Positions 38,972 through 47,850 of a DNA stretch of 64,000 nt are shown here, in pieces (the stretch's first letter is position 1; the number at the start of each line of letters is the position of its first letter). Below the pieces are notes generated by a model. It had not been told where the DNA came from. It saw only the letters and a list, made by a program, of their open reading frames with translations, and did not search any database. The stretch lies in contig OX359190.1 of assembly GCA_947172415.1 (NCBI GenBank), forward strand, positions 10,044,001 to 10,108,000, given 5' to 3'. The stretch comes from Chondrosia reniformis (lineage: Eukaryota > Porifera > Demospongiae > Chondrillida > Chondrillidae). A program made the position numbers and the translations under genes.

Positions 38972-41263
38972 CCGCTGTCGTTAGGTGACATAGAGAGAGA
39001 CCTTCTGCTCTTCTCATCCAGCACACGGATACTCACCCTCTCCGTTCCTGGACTAGTTCCTGCGGCTCTTGTGACCTCCTATGAGGAGCACACATCTGTG
39101 GCGGGCACCAATTAGGTAGCGCTGGTACTCACCTGCGTCACTTGAGCTGAGGGCAATTCTGAGGGCAGAGGTGCCGCAATGCTGTACTTTGACCTCTGAA
39201 CCTTAACCATTAATGGAGGGGGAATTCCCAGGATGACCTCATTGTCCTTAGTCATTTCATAAAGCTCCTTCAAAGCACTCTGTGTTACACAACAATGGAA
39301 TGCTATACCTTAGCGACTGATGATCTAATCTTAGATTGTTTTAAAAACAGGGTCATATTACAGGACTCATGTTAAACGTTCATGCCCACAAGGTACCTCT
39401 AATTGTGGAAAGTAGAGAATATCTATTTGAGGAAATGTTTACAAACCTCTAATTCTCCTTTTTTCTTCTCCAAGGTTGAAAAATCTTCAAAACCTTCGGC
39501 CATCTTGTCATCTTTGAGCAATTTTATGATCCTTCTGAGAGCTTCTCCGATCATGTTGAGGTTTCTCTGGGACATGGAGTCCAACTGCTTATAAATCCTT
39601 CCTTCCTTGTTGACCAGCTTTCTAATCATCTCTCTAAATTTTTCCTTGAAGGCCTGGATTCTGATGGACCCTTCCATGGTCACCCAGATTGTATGAGGGG
39701 CTGTCGGGTCTTCTTGTTGCTCTTCTGTTCCCGCGTCAGGAGAGGATGAACGACTTTTTGAGTCTAACACCACATTGGTAAAGTCTCTAACTTCCCAAAG
39801 TCGAGCCTACAAGTCAAAATATATACAGTACACATGGGTGGATGGGTGGATGGATAGTAGGATGGGTGGGTGGATGGGTGGGTGGATGGGTGGATGGGTG
39901 GATGGGTGGATGGGTGGATGGGTGGATGGATGGGTGGATGGTAGGATGGGTGGATGGGTGGATGGGTGGATGGGTGGATGGGTGGATGGAGTTTGTACCT
40001 ACTTGTATAGTTTCAATATTCTTTAGCAGTAACCTCTCGTTCACGCCATGTGGTAAAGCTGTTTCAAGGTCTTTCTTTGCATTTTGTATCCAAACAAATA
40101 GATCTCCTTGAAATGTCGGAGATCCAACTCGTGTAGTTTCTACAACAATACACAAGTACACTATGGTAAGTACGTATAAAGCAGTAGCCAAGTATAATTA
40201 TACACAACAGCAGGTAAGTATATTAATATAAAAATATGGACATTACACATATATTATGATATAGTAGTTATTGAAGATACTTTTACATAGTAATTGTTTC
40301 CAGGGAAACCAAGAACAAAATCAACTACGCGCATTTAGGTTGCTTAGCAACCGGTGTTAGCCAGCCAGTGGAACCTGGGATGTGCTTAGCAACCAGTGGG
40401 ATGTGCTTAGCAACCAATGTACTTGTGGTACACCTCAATCTATTAATGCATCTCAATTGACTAATCTACTTCTGCTCCAAATAATTAAGCAAATAATTTA
40501 CACAACTCAATTGAATTAGTTTGACCCATTAAATGTTATCAAAATGGATCAATTTCTCTGAAAGGTTTCCATAGCAACAGAGCACTTCAGTAATATTACT
40601 CAGGTAATCACTAGAGCTCTCAGGTAGTCACTGGAGCTCTCAGGTAGTCACTGAAGCTCTCAGGTAGTGACTAGAGCTCTCAGGTAGTCACTAGAGCTCT
40701 CAGGTAGTCACTGGAGCTCTCAGGTAGTCACTGGAGCTCTCAGGTAGTATAGCTTACCTTTGCTGGGCTTTAGGTAAAACGGCATGATTCAGATTCTCCT
40801 CAAACAATCGGTAATTCGAGTCTTCGAGACGATTCGACCAATCTCACTGTAGTCTCTTCCATTACCCTCGAATGCAATTCGTATGAAATAATAATAGCTC
40901 TTTCAATAGAGCAATTTATGAGTTTCCGAGTACACAAAAATCGCTATTATTCTGTATGAGAGGATGGTATCCCAGTTAGGAACCAGCACGACTAGGTTAA
41001 CTCGTAGAAGGAAATCAACAGGGGGCGTCTCTTTACATAAAATTTAGCAAGATTAAACTATCGCTTCACTTTATCCTAATCGCACTGCATTAGCTGAGAC
41101 TCATAATACGGCGTATTAAGCCCAAGATACTACGGATATCGACTGATGATAGGACCTATTCTCTGTTACTGAGGAAACGATCAGGTTCACCTTCCCAAAT
41201 CAGCCATAATAAAGGTCATTACTTACGACTCTGTTCCAACGACGGAGGACTCCCTTCAGCCAT
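25266..41263 (-). CDS. Nesprin-like giant spectrin-repeat protein with C-terminal KASH domain
   Basis: About 40 minus-strand exons encode roughly 2,450 aa. Phase-checked examples: first exons 41227-41263 ([12 protein letters not shown]) or 40758-40785 (MPFYLKPSK), then 40003-40139, 39447-39806, 39133-39279, 38927-39078, 38556-38629, 38250-38464, 37853-38053, 37576-37677, 37308-37469, 36485-36652, 36091-36354 and 35895-35999. Long exons follow at about 33220-33976 and 30977-31416. The end is 26383-26513, 26196-26319, 25570-25675 and 25266-25337. The body is alpha-helical spectrin-type repeat throughout, with Trp-anchored heptads ([19 protein letters not shown]). The C-terminus has a membrane segment ([18 protein letters not shown]) and a 27-residue lumenal peptide ending ETNGIPL, like vertebrate nesprin TNGPPPL. 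The family sits in the outer nuclear membrane and binds SUN proteins. No calponin-homology pair is visible in this gene. Confidence 0.82.
25408..25545. repeat. Short tandem repeat, about 20-bp unit, in the last nesprin intron
   Basis: Repeats of GTGCTGGTATACACTACATA and variants between the membrane-segment exon (25570-25675) and the final KASH exon (25266-25337). Confidence 0.85.
25727..26014. repeat. 11-bp minisatellite AGTCATGTGAG / AGTCATGGGGG
   Basis: About 26 head-to-tail 11-mers in a nesprin intron, mixing a GTGAG and a GGGGG form. It lies just upstream, in the transcript sense, of the membrane-segment exon (25570-25675). Confidence 0.95.
26519..26806. repeat. GGATGGGT array filling a nesprin intron
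   Basis: The 8-bp unit GGATGGGT (with GGATAGGT variants) fills nearly all of the intron between the exon at about 26811-26961 and exon 26383-26513. The sense strand is C-rich, and the array abuts the acceptor at 26514. Confidence 0.96.
27561..27672. repeat. 43-bp direct repeat, about 2.5 copies
   Basis: AATATACTGAGTTATACAGA followed by GATAAACATATAAATAACATG, repeated in a nesprin intron. Confidence 0.85.
31662..31711. repeat. CTT microsatellite
   Basis: A T tract followed by about 13 CTT units in the 1.3-kb nesprin intron between exons 30977-31416 and about 32754-32888. Confidence 0.95.
32202..32575. repeat. Perfect 175-bp inverted repeat with a 24-bp loop
   Basis: The left arm 32202-32376 is the exact reverse complement of the right arm 32401-32575; I compared the arms base by base and found no mismatch. 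The loop is 32377-32400. The pairing breaks at once outside the arms. It lies inside the 1.3-kb nesprin intron. No open frame, target-site duplication or known element end is clear. It could be a very young foldback element, a recent inverted duplication, or an assembly or cloning artefact. Confidence 0.95.
34421..34506. repeat. 22-bp repeat that duplicates a splice donor
   Basis: Four units, on the sense (minus) strand CAGGTTAGTATACTGTACCA plus CT. The first copy forms the exon end at 34496 (CAG|GTTAGT). Identical donors follow at 22-bp steps (34474, 34452 and 34430). Confidence 0.9.
35545..35642. repeat. CACA/GATACACA microsatellite
   Basis: Simple repeat filling the nesprin intron between exons at about 35646-35830 and 35396-35535. 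Confidence 0.9.
36661..37307. repeat. 20-bp minisatellite with 180-bp higher-order period
   Basis: About 32 units of CATGTACACACCCCTTTACA. Variant heads (CATGCA, CATGTT, TACGTA) recur in the same order every nine units, so 36721-36900, 36901-37080 and 37081 onward form an 180-bp higher-order repeat. The array fills the intron between nesprin exons 37308-37469 and 36485-36652. The donor GTACGT at 37302-37307 is itself part of a repeat unit. Confidence 0.97.
38086..38238. repeat. Purine/pyrimidine array (GGGGAGAG) in a nesprin intron
   Basis: Strict G/A on the plus strand, so strict C/T on the sense strand. It lies about 32 bp upstream of the acceptor of exon 37853-38053. Mirror symmetry and G-runs could allow triplex or quadruplex structures. 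Confidence 0.95.
38653..38878. repeat. GGGAGGGAGAG array in a nesprin intron
   Basis: A second G/A array. The sense strand is C/T, and the array ends about 22 bp before the acceptor of exon 38556-38629. Confidence 0.95.
39834..39992. repeat. GGATGGGT array in a nesprin intron
   Basis: The array occupies most of the intron between exons 40003-40139 and 39447-39806, ending about 27 bp from the acceptor at 39807. The sense strand is C-rich. Confidence 0.95.
40598..40750. repeat. 20-bp repeat CTCTCAGGTAGTCACTGGAG, about 8 copies
   Basis: The array sits directly after the donor of the MPFYLKPSK first exon (40758) of the nesprin gene, inside its first intron. Single-base variants (TGGAG, TAGAG, TGAAG) distinguish the units. 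Confidence 0.95.
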
Positions 41264-41501
41264 TTCTATAGGGGGCGGTGACGTTAGGACACACCCTTTG
41301 GTTGCTCAATGAGGTATAATACGGTAGATCACAGTGACACACGTCACTCCTTTCATGTTACACTTTACTTGCTAGTGACTATAATGAAATGCTCTGTCTA
41401 TTGAAACTATGTGGTGTACGCTTGATTGAGGAGAGGGACTTTCCCTTAAGAGTAGGCTACTAGCTGTAAAATAATTATTCAACAGTCCTCCCTAACATAA
41501 A
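41264..41501. promoter_or_regulatory. Divergent nesprin / acylphosphatase promoter region
   Basis: 238 bp separate the upstream nesprin start codon (minus) from the acylphosphatase start codon (plus). No TATA box is evident on either side. Shared use is inferred from spacing only. Confidence 0.5.
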
Positions 41502-42064
41502 ATGGCCGCTGGGATTAGCTTGAAGTCAGTTGGATTTGAAGTGTTTGGTAAAGTGCAGGGTAAGTAACATTTGAAAGTATAAACTTAAAACTGAACGCAT
41601 TAATATTTCACTTTTTTTGTTCGACAGGAGTCTTCTTTCGAAAGGTGAGCGTCAAAAGCTGTAACTAGCTGATTTATTCAGTGCTAATTGAGTGATACAA
41701 GCTTCTTCCCTCTTGTAGTACACGCAGAAGAAGGCTTTAAAGTTAGGTCTGAAAGGATTTGTTAAAAACACGCCTCGCGGAACTGTGGTGGGCGTTATAC
41801 AGGGAACTACAGAGTCACTGATTCACATGTAAGTCTGTGAAAGGGGTTGGGGGAGAGGAGTAGGGGCGGGGCCAGAGGAGGGGAGTAGGGCCGGAGGAGC
41901 AACCTCTAGTTCTCCTTATTTGTCCAGCTAGGAAGGAGTGGCTTGAGAAGATCGGCAGTCCGCAGGCAAAGATTGAAAAATGTGTGTTTAAAGATGAAGT
42001 GGAGATACAAGAATTTGGATATTCCAGTTTTGACATTCTTAGAAAGAAATCTACTAAAAGTTAA
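41502..42064 (+). CDS. ACYP: Acylphosphatase
   Basis: Four exons, 41502-41559, 41628-41644, 41719-41828 and 41932-42064, encode 105 aa (family about 98-100). The acylphosphatase signature is complete: GKVQGVFFRKYTQKKALKLG, with the catalytic Arg in FFRKYT and the Asn in GFVKNTPRGTVVG. The enzyme hydrolyses acyl phosphates such as carbamoyl phosphate and 1,3-bisphosphoglycerate in the cytosol. Exon 2 is only 17 nt and supplies VFFRK across two junctions, so accurate recognition of this micro-exon is needed for an active enzyme. The gene is divergent from nesprin and convergent with PH adaptor A, 203 bp between stops. Confidence 0.95.
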
Positions 42065-42267
42065 CATTTATTGTAAATGTACTTGACAATGTTAATTGGA
42101 TTAATATAAATATTTGTTATAGATGTTATGTACATATGTGAAGGCTTATACTCTATTTACCTAAATACAAGTTTCCAAAGACTTAGTATTAAACAGGCAA
42201 CACAAACAATACAAGAACCACAAAATATACCAATAATTAGAGTGTTTGAAAAATAAAAACACATTTA

Positions 42268-45200
42268 CTATTTAATATCTATGTAGTTAACTGTGCTCAT
42301 ATTTCCATTTTCAGATTTAAAATTGGGAAAGGATTTTGCAGTGGGACCTGAATTCACGTCACTTTGGGAGATGTAGACGCAATCTCCAAGTTCATCAGAA
42401 TTCGGTCTGTTGGTGGAAGGAAGCGAACTGCATGCTTGATGGAGAGGATTTGAGAGATTGTATGTACGGTCTTGTAAACTTAATGCTCTGGGGCTGATGG
42501 GTGAATAGCTTGAAAAGGAAGAAGCTTCATCTTTCAACTGTAACTTGGTAATGTCAACATCGTCTAAACAATCCTTCCTCCTGGTTACTGCCTCTGGGGG
42601 CATCATTGGCACATACAAGTCGACATCACTGACAATGTCTGAATACCCTTTAGGTGATGATTCTTTGGCAGTCAAATCTTCCTCCTCCTCCTCCTCCTCC
42701 TCCACAGAAGGTTTTTGCTTGACCAAATTGTCCACTTTGGGCAATTTCTTTGTCTGTTGGCCAAACGGCCTCCAATTCTCATAGTCATACTCTTCGCTCT
42801 CCTCATTCTGACTATCTTTAGGTGACTTTGGGTGACTATCTTGAGGTGACTTTAGGTGACTATCTTGAGGTGACTTTAGGTGACTATCTTTAGGTGACTT
42901 TAGGTGACTATCTTTAGGTGACTTTAGGTGACTATCTTTAGGTGACTTTGGGTGACTATCTTTAGGTGACTGGGATGCATCTGCAGAATATGACAGTCAG
43001 AGTGGTACAGTAGCACAATAGATTGGTAGATATGATATTTATATTGTATTCCTCAGGCTAATTCATACAAAATGTGTCCTATTCCAGCACATGTGTATCC
43101 ACGAGTATCTAAACTCACCAGTAGTCACTGGTTTAGTGATTAAGATTTGGTCAGTGTCTGATGAGACGCTGGAGACGCTGCTACTGTAGATCTTCTGTTT
43201 CCCCTTACTGGATCTGGATGCCGCACTCTGGTCGCTAGTTTTAGAGGCCGTCATCTCCTCATAGACAGATAGGTTGCTTTTATCATCTTCATCTTCATCA
43301 TCATCATCATCATCTTTATCAAAGTCCTCATTGTCCTCAAGCAACATCATTGTCATGTAGTTATTTCCAGGGGCACCATTTCCTTGCTAAAGAAATGTGA
43401 AGAAATTCTAGTCCTTCTTCTCTAACCACACCCCCTTACTCTAGCCACACCCCCTTATGCTTGCCACACCCCCTTACTCTTGCCACACACCCTTACGCTT
43501 GCCACACCCCCTTACTCTTGCCACACCCCCTTACTCTAGCCACACCCCCTTACTTTAGCCACACCCCCTTACTCTAACCACACCCACTCACTCTAACCAC
43601 ACACCCTTACTCTAGCCACACCCACTCACTCTTGCCACACCCCCTTACTCTAACCACACCCCTTACTCTTGCCACACCCACTCACTCTAACCACACCCCC
43701 TTACTCTAGCCACACCCACTCACTCTTGCCACACCCACTCACTCTTGCCACACCCCCTTACTCTAACCACACCCCCTTACTCTAACCACACCCCCTTACT
43801 CTAACCACACCCCTTACTCTAACCACACCCACTCACTCTAACCACACCCACTCCTCCATTACCTTCCACTTGGTATCTGACAGTTTGTCCTCAGCTATTG
43901 GCACCAGTTCGGCTGCAGTGCTACACCTGTTGTTCTTGATCACCTTGGCAACCTCACCACGCAAGTTCTGACTTGCTTCAACTGAAAAAATACATGCACT
44001 GTCAATGTACCTCTTATTAGAGGGAATCAGACAAGTGGAGTAGTACGTAAAACAGTATGTAACCCTGGGTACATCCAACACTGTCACAAATATGTACCTA
44101 CCTACGTATGTGGGTATATACATATATAGTGAATCGTATCATATGAATATAACTGTGATGAGCAAGTAACTATTGCAGAAGTGTGTGGATGGACAGGTGG
44201 ACAGTGGGTGCACTAACCAGACTTCTTCACAGTGACCCTCACAGTTTTACCTCCATATGTCGCCTTATGCCACTGGGAGAGTGACTTCTCAAACTGATCT
44301 CCGTCCCTAGAGGAGATGATTTCCACTAGTGCCAAGGCCTATAGGGAGGACAGCCAGGCATACCTTATTTGGAATACAAAGCATTGTTTGTGGCCAATGT
44401 AGACACCACAAGGGCGTGGCAGGATATGTCTTCCTTATGCACACATACCTAATCACTAGCCAATACCACAATTGCATGACAGATGTACCAAAAGATCTCA
44501 CTTAACCAAAAAGGGAGTGCATTACCTTTGTGAGTGCCAAGAACCACATTTGTTTTTCTTGTTTGCTTTCTGCACAAATCTCAAACTGTTTTCCGGCTTT
44601 GCCGCAGGACACAACAATCCTATCAAACAAGATGGAGGAATGGAGAGGTACGTATGTGGTGTGTGATATTGGTGGGATCATGTCACCATGGCAACCAACT
44701 TGTTGGGGTGCCTTGGGTCTTCACTGTCAGGTACATTGAGCAACTTGCTGTTTCTATTCAGCACCAGCTGCCCCTAATGAGGTTACCAATGAGATAATGT
44801 GGTGATCAAATAATCATACAAACCATTACATAAAAACTCAATACCATACAAGTATTCTTCTCTACAGTTATAAAGTAAATTTACAACATATCTGAAGTGT
44901 GTATTTAGTAGACACAAGTGTACTCCCCAACATCATTAAGTACACAAGTGTACTCCCCCAACATCATTAAGCACACAAGTGTACTCCCCAACATCATTAA
45001 GCACACAAGTGTACTCCCTCAACATCATTAAGCACACAAGTGTACTCCCTCAACATCATTAAGCACACAAGTGTACTCCCCCACCATCATTAAGTGCACA
45101 AACCTTCTTCTCAAGCAGATCTCTTGTCCTGTAGTAGTGCAAAGAGTTGGCCTTCAGAACAAAGAACCTTCTCTTCCAGTTCTTCCTAAAGTGTCCCTGC

Positions 45201-46866
45201 TTGGTCAACCAGCCCTTCATGATGACTCCGTTTACCATGTGGTCCACCAGATCCCCAATCAGTTCACAGGTCAACTCCGTGTTCACCTTACTACACAACA
45301 AAGGTGATATGGGACAGGGTGGGTGTGACCTAATGGGACAGGGTGGGTGTGACCTAATGGGACAGGGTGGGTGTGACCTAATGGGACAGGGTGGGTGTGA
45401 CCTAATGGGACAGGGTGGGTGTGGCCTAATGGGACAGGGTGGGCGTGGCCTAATGGGACAGGGTGGGCGTGACCTAATGGGACAGGGTGGGCGTGACCTA
45501 ATGGGACAGGGTGGGCGTGGTGGCTTGGGTGGGCGGTATTGAGATTAGAAGACTTACAGACTAGCAAAGTATTCACAAATTAGAGCAAGAAATTCAGGAA
45601 AGTTAACAAAATCTCTTCCTTCTGCCGTGTATTCGTGTTTGTTTGGGTTCCATATAAAGCCCGCCATCTTTATCATCTTCTCCAGAAATGTGTTGACTTG
45701 ACCAACCTTTAGTACAAATAGACTCACATAATTTATATGCAGTTGCACACATACAAACATGTATTAAGTCAGGTTCTTAATGAGTTAACCACATCTAACA
45801 ACATACAAAGATTATAATTACAAATTTCAGATTATCTTTACACTTAAACCTTTAACAACAGATATGTAGTACCACTGCTACAGCAAGCCCTTAGCAACAG
45901 ATATGTAGTACCACTGCTACAGGCTACCTCTAAATCTGTTGTATCCTCTCCAAGGAGAAGCTGATTGTAAATGAGAAACAGTCGATAAGTGCACTCTGGA
46001 CTGAGCCACTTGAGGTGCTCCACTGCCTTCCTCTTCTCCATCTGATAATACTTCCAACATAGTCTAAGGAACAGTATAAATATAATATAAATCATATCAA
46101 AGGTACTCATATGCTGCTAGTATACCTCCTGATTGCGTCATTGTTCAGTGTACAGTTGAACTTTTTTGCCCAATTGACCAGTGCATCTGACAACTTCATA
46201 GTGAGATCCCAGGGAGTGTGAGCTCCTAACGTGAATGGGTGAGTGGGTGGATGGATGGATGGGCAGATGGACGGATGGATGGATGGGCAGATGGATGGAT
46301 GGATGGATGGGCAGATGGATGGATGGATGGGTGGATGAATGGATGGATGGATGGATGGATGGATGGATGGGTGGATGGGTGGATGGGTGGATGGGTGGAT
46401 GGGTGGATGGGTGGATGGGTGGATGGGTGGATGGGTGGATGGGTGGATGGATGGATGGATGGGTGGATATTAACCTGAATAATATCTTTGTAGATCAATG
46501 TCACTGATCAGTGGTTCGGGGGACAGACTAGTGGTTGAACTCTTTCTCCCTTTTGAAGGGGGCTGTAGCTGATTTAAGTGATTTTGTAGGTCTTTGAGAA
46601 ACTTTTCAACATTTCCAGCTCCGCTGCTCCTCTGGATAATCTCATACATTACCTAATACCGTAGAGTACATCATGACAAGAGAATGACGAGGTCAAAGAA
46701 ACTTTTCTTCTGATAAACTAACTGTTAGCATGTGAAGAGCACATCTCTTTGAAATGTCTTCTAATAACATGTCTTCATCCTCCACATCTGCTGTTCTCTC
46801 AAGTTGCAGATGTAGGTCCAGGGCACCTTGAGTGTTGAGATTTACCCTCTCGGGCTTCTCTGCCAT
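42268..46866 (-). CDS. PH-domain adaptor A, SWAP-70/DEF6-like, with tyrosine docking tail
   Basis: Twelve exons: 46723-46866, 46475-46652, 46126-46225, 45928-46063, 45558-45712, 45104-45290, about 44703-44774, 44525-44619, 44229-44339, 43863-43982, about 43128-43389 and 42268-42979. The N-terminus is helical and EF-hand-like ([18 protein letters not shown]). A PH domain follows: [52 protein letters not shown]. The tail is acidic and low-complexity, with an eight-fold SPKDSHLK repeat. Candidate phosphotyrosine sites include NYMTMM and LYVPMM (YxxM, the PI3K p85 SH2 type), DYENW (YxN, Grb2 type), VYEEM and a terminal NYIDIK. SWAP-70 proteins bind phosphoinositides and signal to actin through Rac; here that role is inferred from the PH domain only. 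Clearly related to adaptor B at 55-61 kb. Confidence 0.72.
42813..42972. repeat. 24-bp coding repeat (SPKDSHLK), about 7-8 copies
   Basis: Units of CTTTAGGTGACTTTGGGTGA plus CTAT on the plus strand, in frame in the last exon of adaptor A. Each unit gives Ser-Pro-Lys/Gln-Asp-Ser-His-Leu/Pro-Lys and so a proline-directed Ser site. Confidence 0.93.
43408..43857. repeat. 19-bp minisatellite (CCACACCCCCTTACTCTAA)
   Basis: About 23 units with CTTGC/CTAGC and CCCACTCA variants, filling the adaptor A intron between exons 43863-43982 and about 43128-43389. The sense strand is G-rich (AGTAAGGGGGTGTGG), and every unit has a GTAAG. Confidence 0.95.
44923..45089. repeat. 28-29-bp minisatellite, about 6 copies
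   Basis: ACACAAGTGTACTCCCCAAC plus ATCATTAAG units, beginning about 15 bp beyond the donor of the first PH exon (45104-45290) of adaptor A. Confidence 0.95.
45303..45528. repeat. 22-23-bp minisatellite, about 10 copies
   Basis: GGTGTGACCTAATGGGACAG units (GGCGTGG variants at the right end) in the adaptor A intron, just upstream of the acceptor of exon 45104-45290. Confidence 0.95.
46230..46470. repeat. GGATGGGT/GGATGGATGGGC array in an adaptor A intron
   Basis: The array fills the intron between exons 46475-46652 and 46126-46225 and abuts the acceptor at 46226. The sense strand is C-rich. Confidence 0.95.
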
Positions 46867-46891
46867 CCTACCACCTGGCAGACTACACTAC

Positions 46892-47163
46892 AGAGAGGTG
46901 GGCACACTAGAGAGGTGGTCGCACTAGAGAGGCGGTCGCACTAGAGAGGCGGTCGCACTAGAGAGGCGGTCGCACTAGAGAGGTGGTCGCACTAGAGAGG
47001 TGGTCACACTAGAGAGGTGGTCGCACTAGAGAGGTGGTCGCACTAGAGAGGTGGTCGCATTAGAGAGGTGGTCGCACTAGAGAGGTGGTCGCACTAGAGA
47101 GATGGTCACACTAGAGAGGTGGTCACACTAGAGAGGTGGTCACATTAGAGAGGTGGTCACACT
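46892..47163. repeat. 19-bp minisatellite upstream of adaptor A
   Basis: About 14 units of GAGAGGTGGTCGCACTAGA, starting 26 bp upstream of the adaptor A start codon. It is therefore in the 5' UTR, a 5' intron or the promoter. Confidence 0.95.
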
Positions 47164-47850
47164 ACATACATGTATATATACTAAGCTAAATAAGGTCATT
47201 TTACTAACAGAGTTAAAAATTTAAAACCAGCAGATACTGGAAAATTACAAACTCTTCCCAAACAAGTGTAAATAATTTACACAGCTACCATACAAATGAC
47301 ACTTTCGTTATTACTTTCAAAAATCATTATTTACAAATTCGCATTCGCGTCCTTTTATACTGAAGCGAAACTCGAAAGGAGCAGAATTAACCTGCCAACG
47401 ATGGTCTTGCATTCCTAATAGAGACAGACTTAGAATTGAATCGCGAGCCTGCTTCGTTATTCGCGCATATGAAGTAACACTCAACGGAATTTACAGCAAA
47501 TTTGGGGGGCGCACCGGACCTCAACTTCCAAAAGCTACAACCCTCCTCCCATCCTCACCTTACTTAAGCGACAATTGGCTGGTGCTCCGACTTGCTTAAT
47601 AGCGCTAGAATCCTCCTACTACCCAACGACCTTAAAGAGACGCAAAGTCCCTTTAGCTCTAATAACGAGGCACTAATCGAGAAACGGCAGAGAAACAGGA
47701 ACTAGGCAGCCAGCATGAGCTTCAGTGGATCACGTGACGAGTGCCCTCAGGGTACGCCCACATACCAACCCCCAAGTATAAAAACAAATAAATATACGTA
47801 TATATAATACTAAAAGATATTTCTTTATGTACATGTAGTGTTTATAAAGT
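47164..47850. other. Intergenic between adaptor A start and sulfotransferase stop
   Basis: Non-repetitive sequence with raised CpG around 47340-47760. It probably holds the adaptor A promoter and first transcribed bases; a CACGTGA E-box-like site lies near 47730. No gene recognised. Confidence 0.4.

Noticed and set aside
25266-41263. Dystrophin, spectrin or plectin identity for the spectrin-repeat gene
   Set aside because: No SH3, PH, ZZ, EF-hand or plakin domain was seen. The C-terminal membrane helix and TNG-x-PL tail fit a nesprin.
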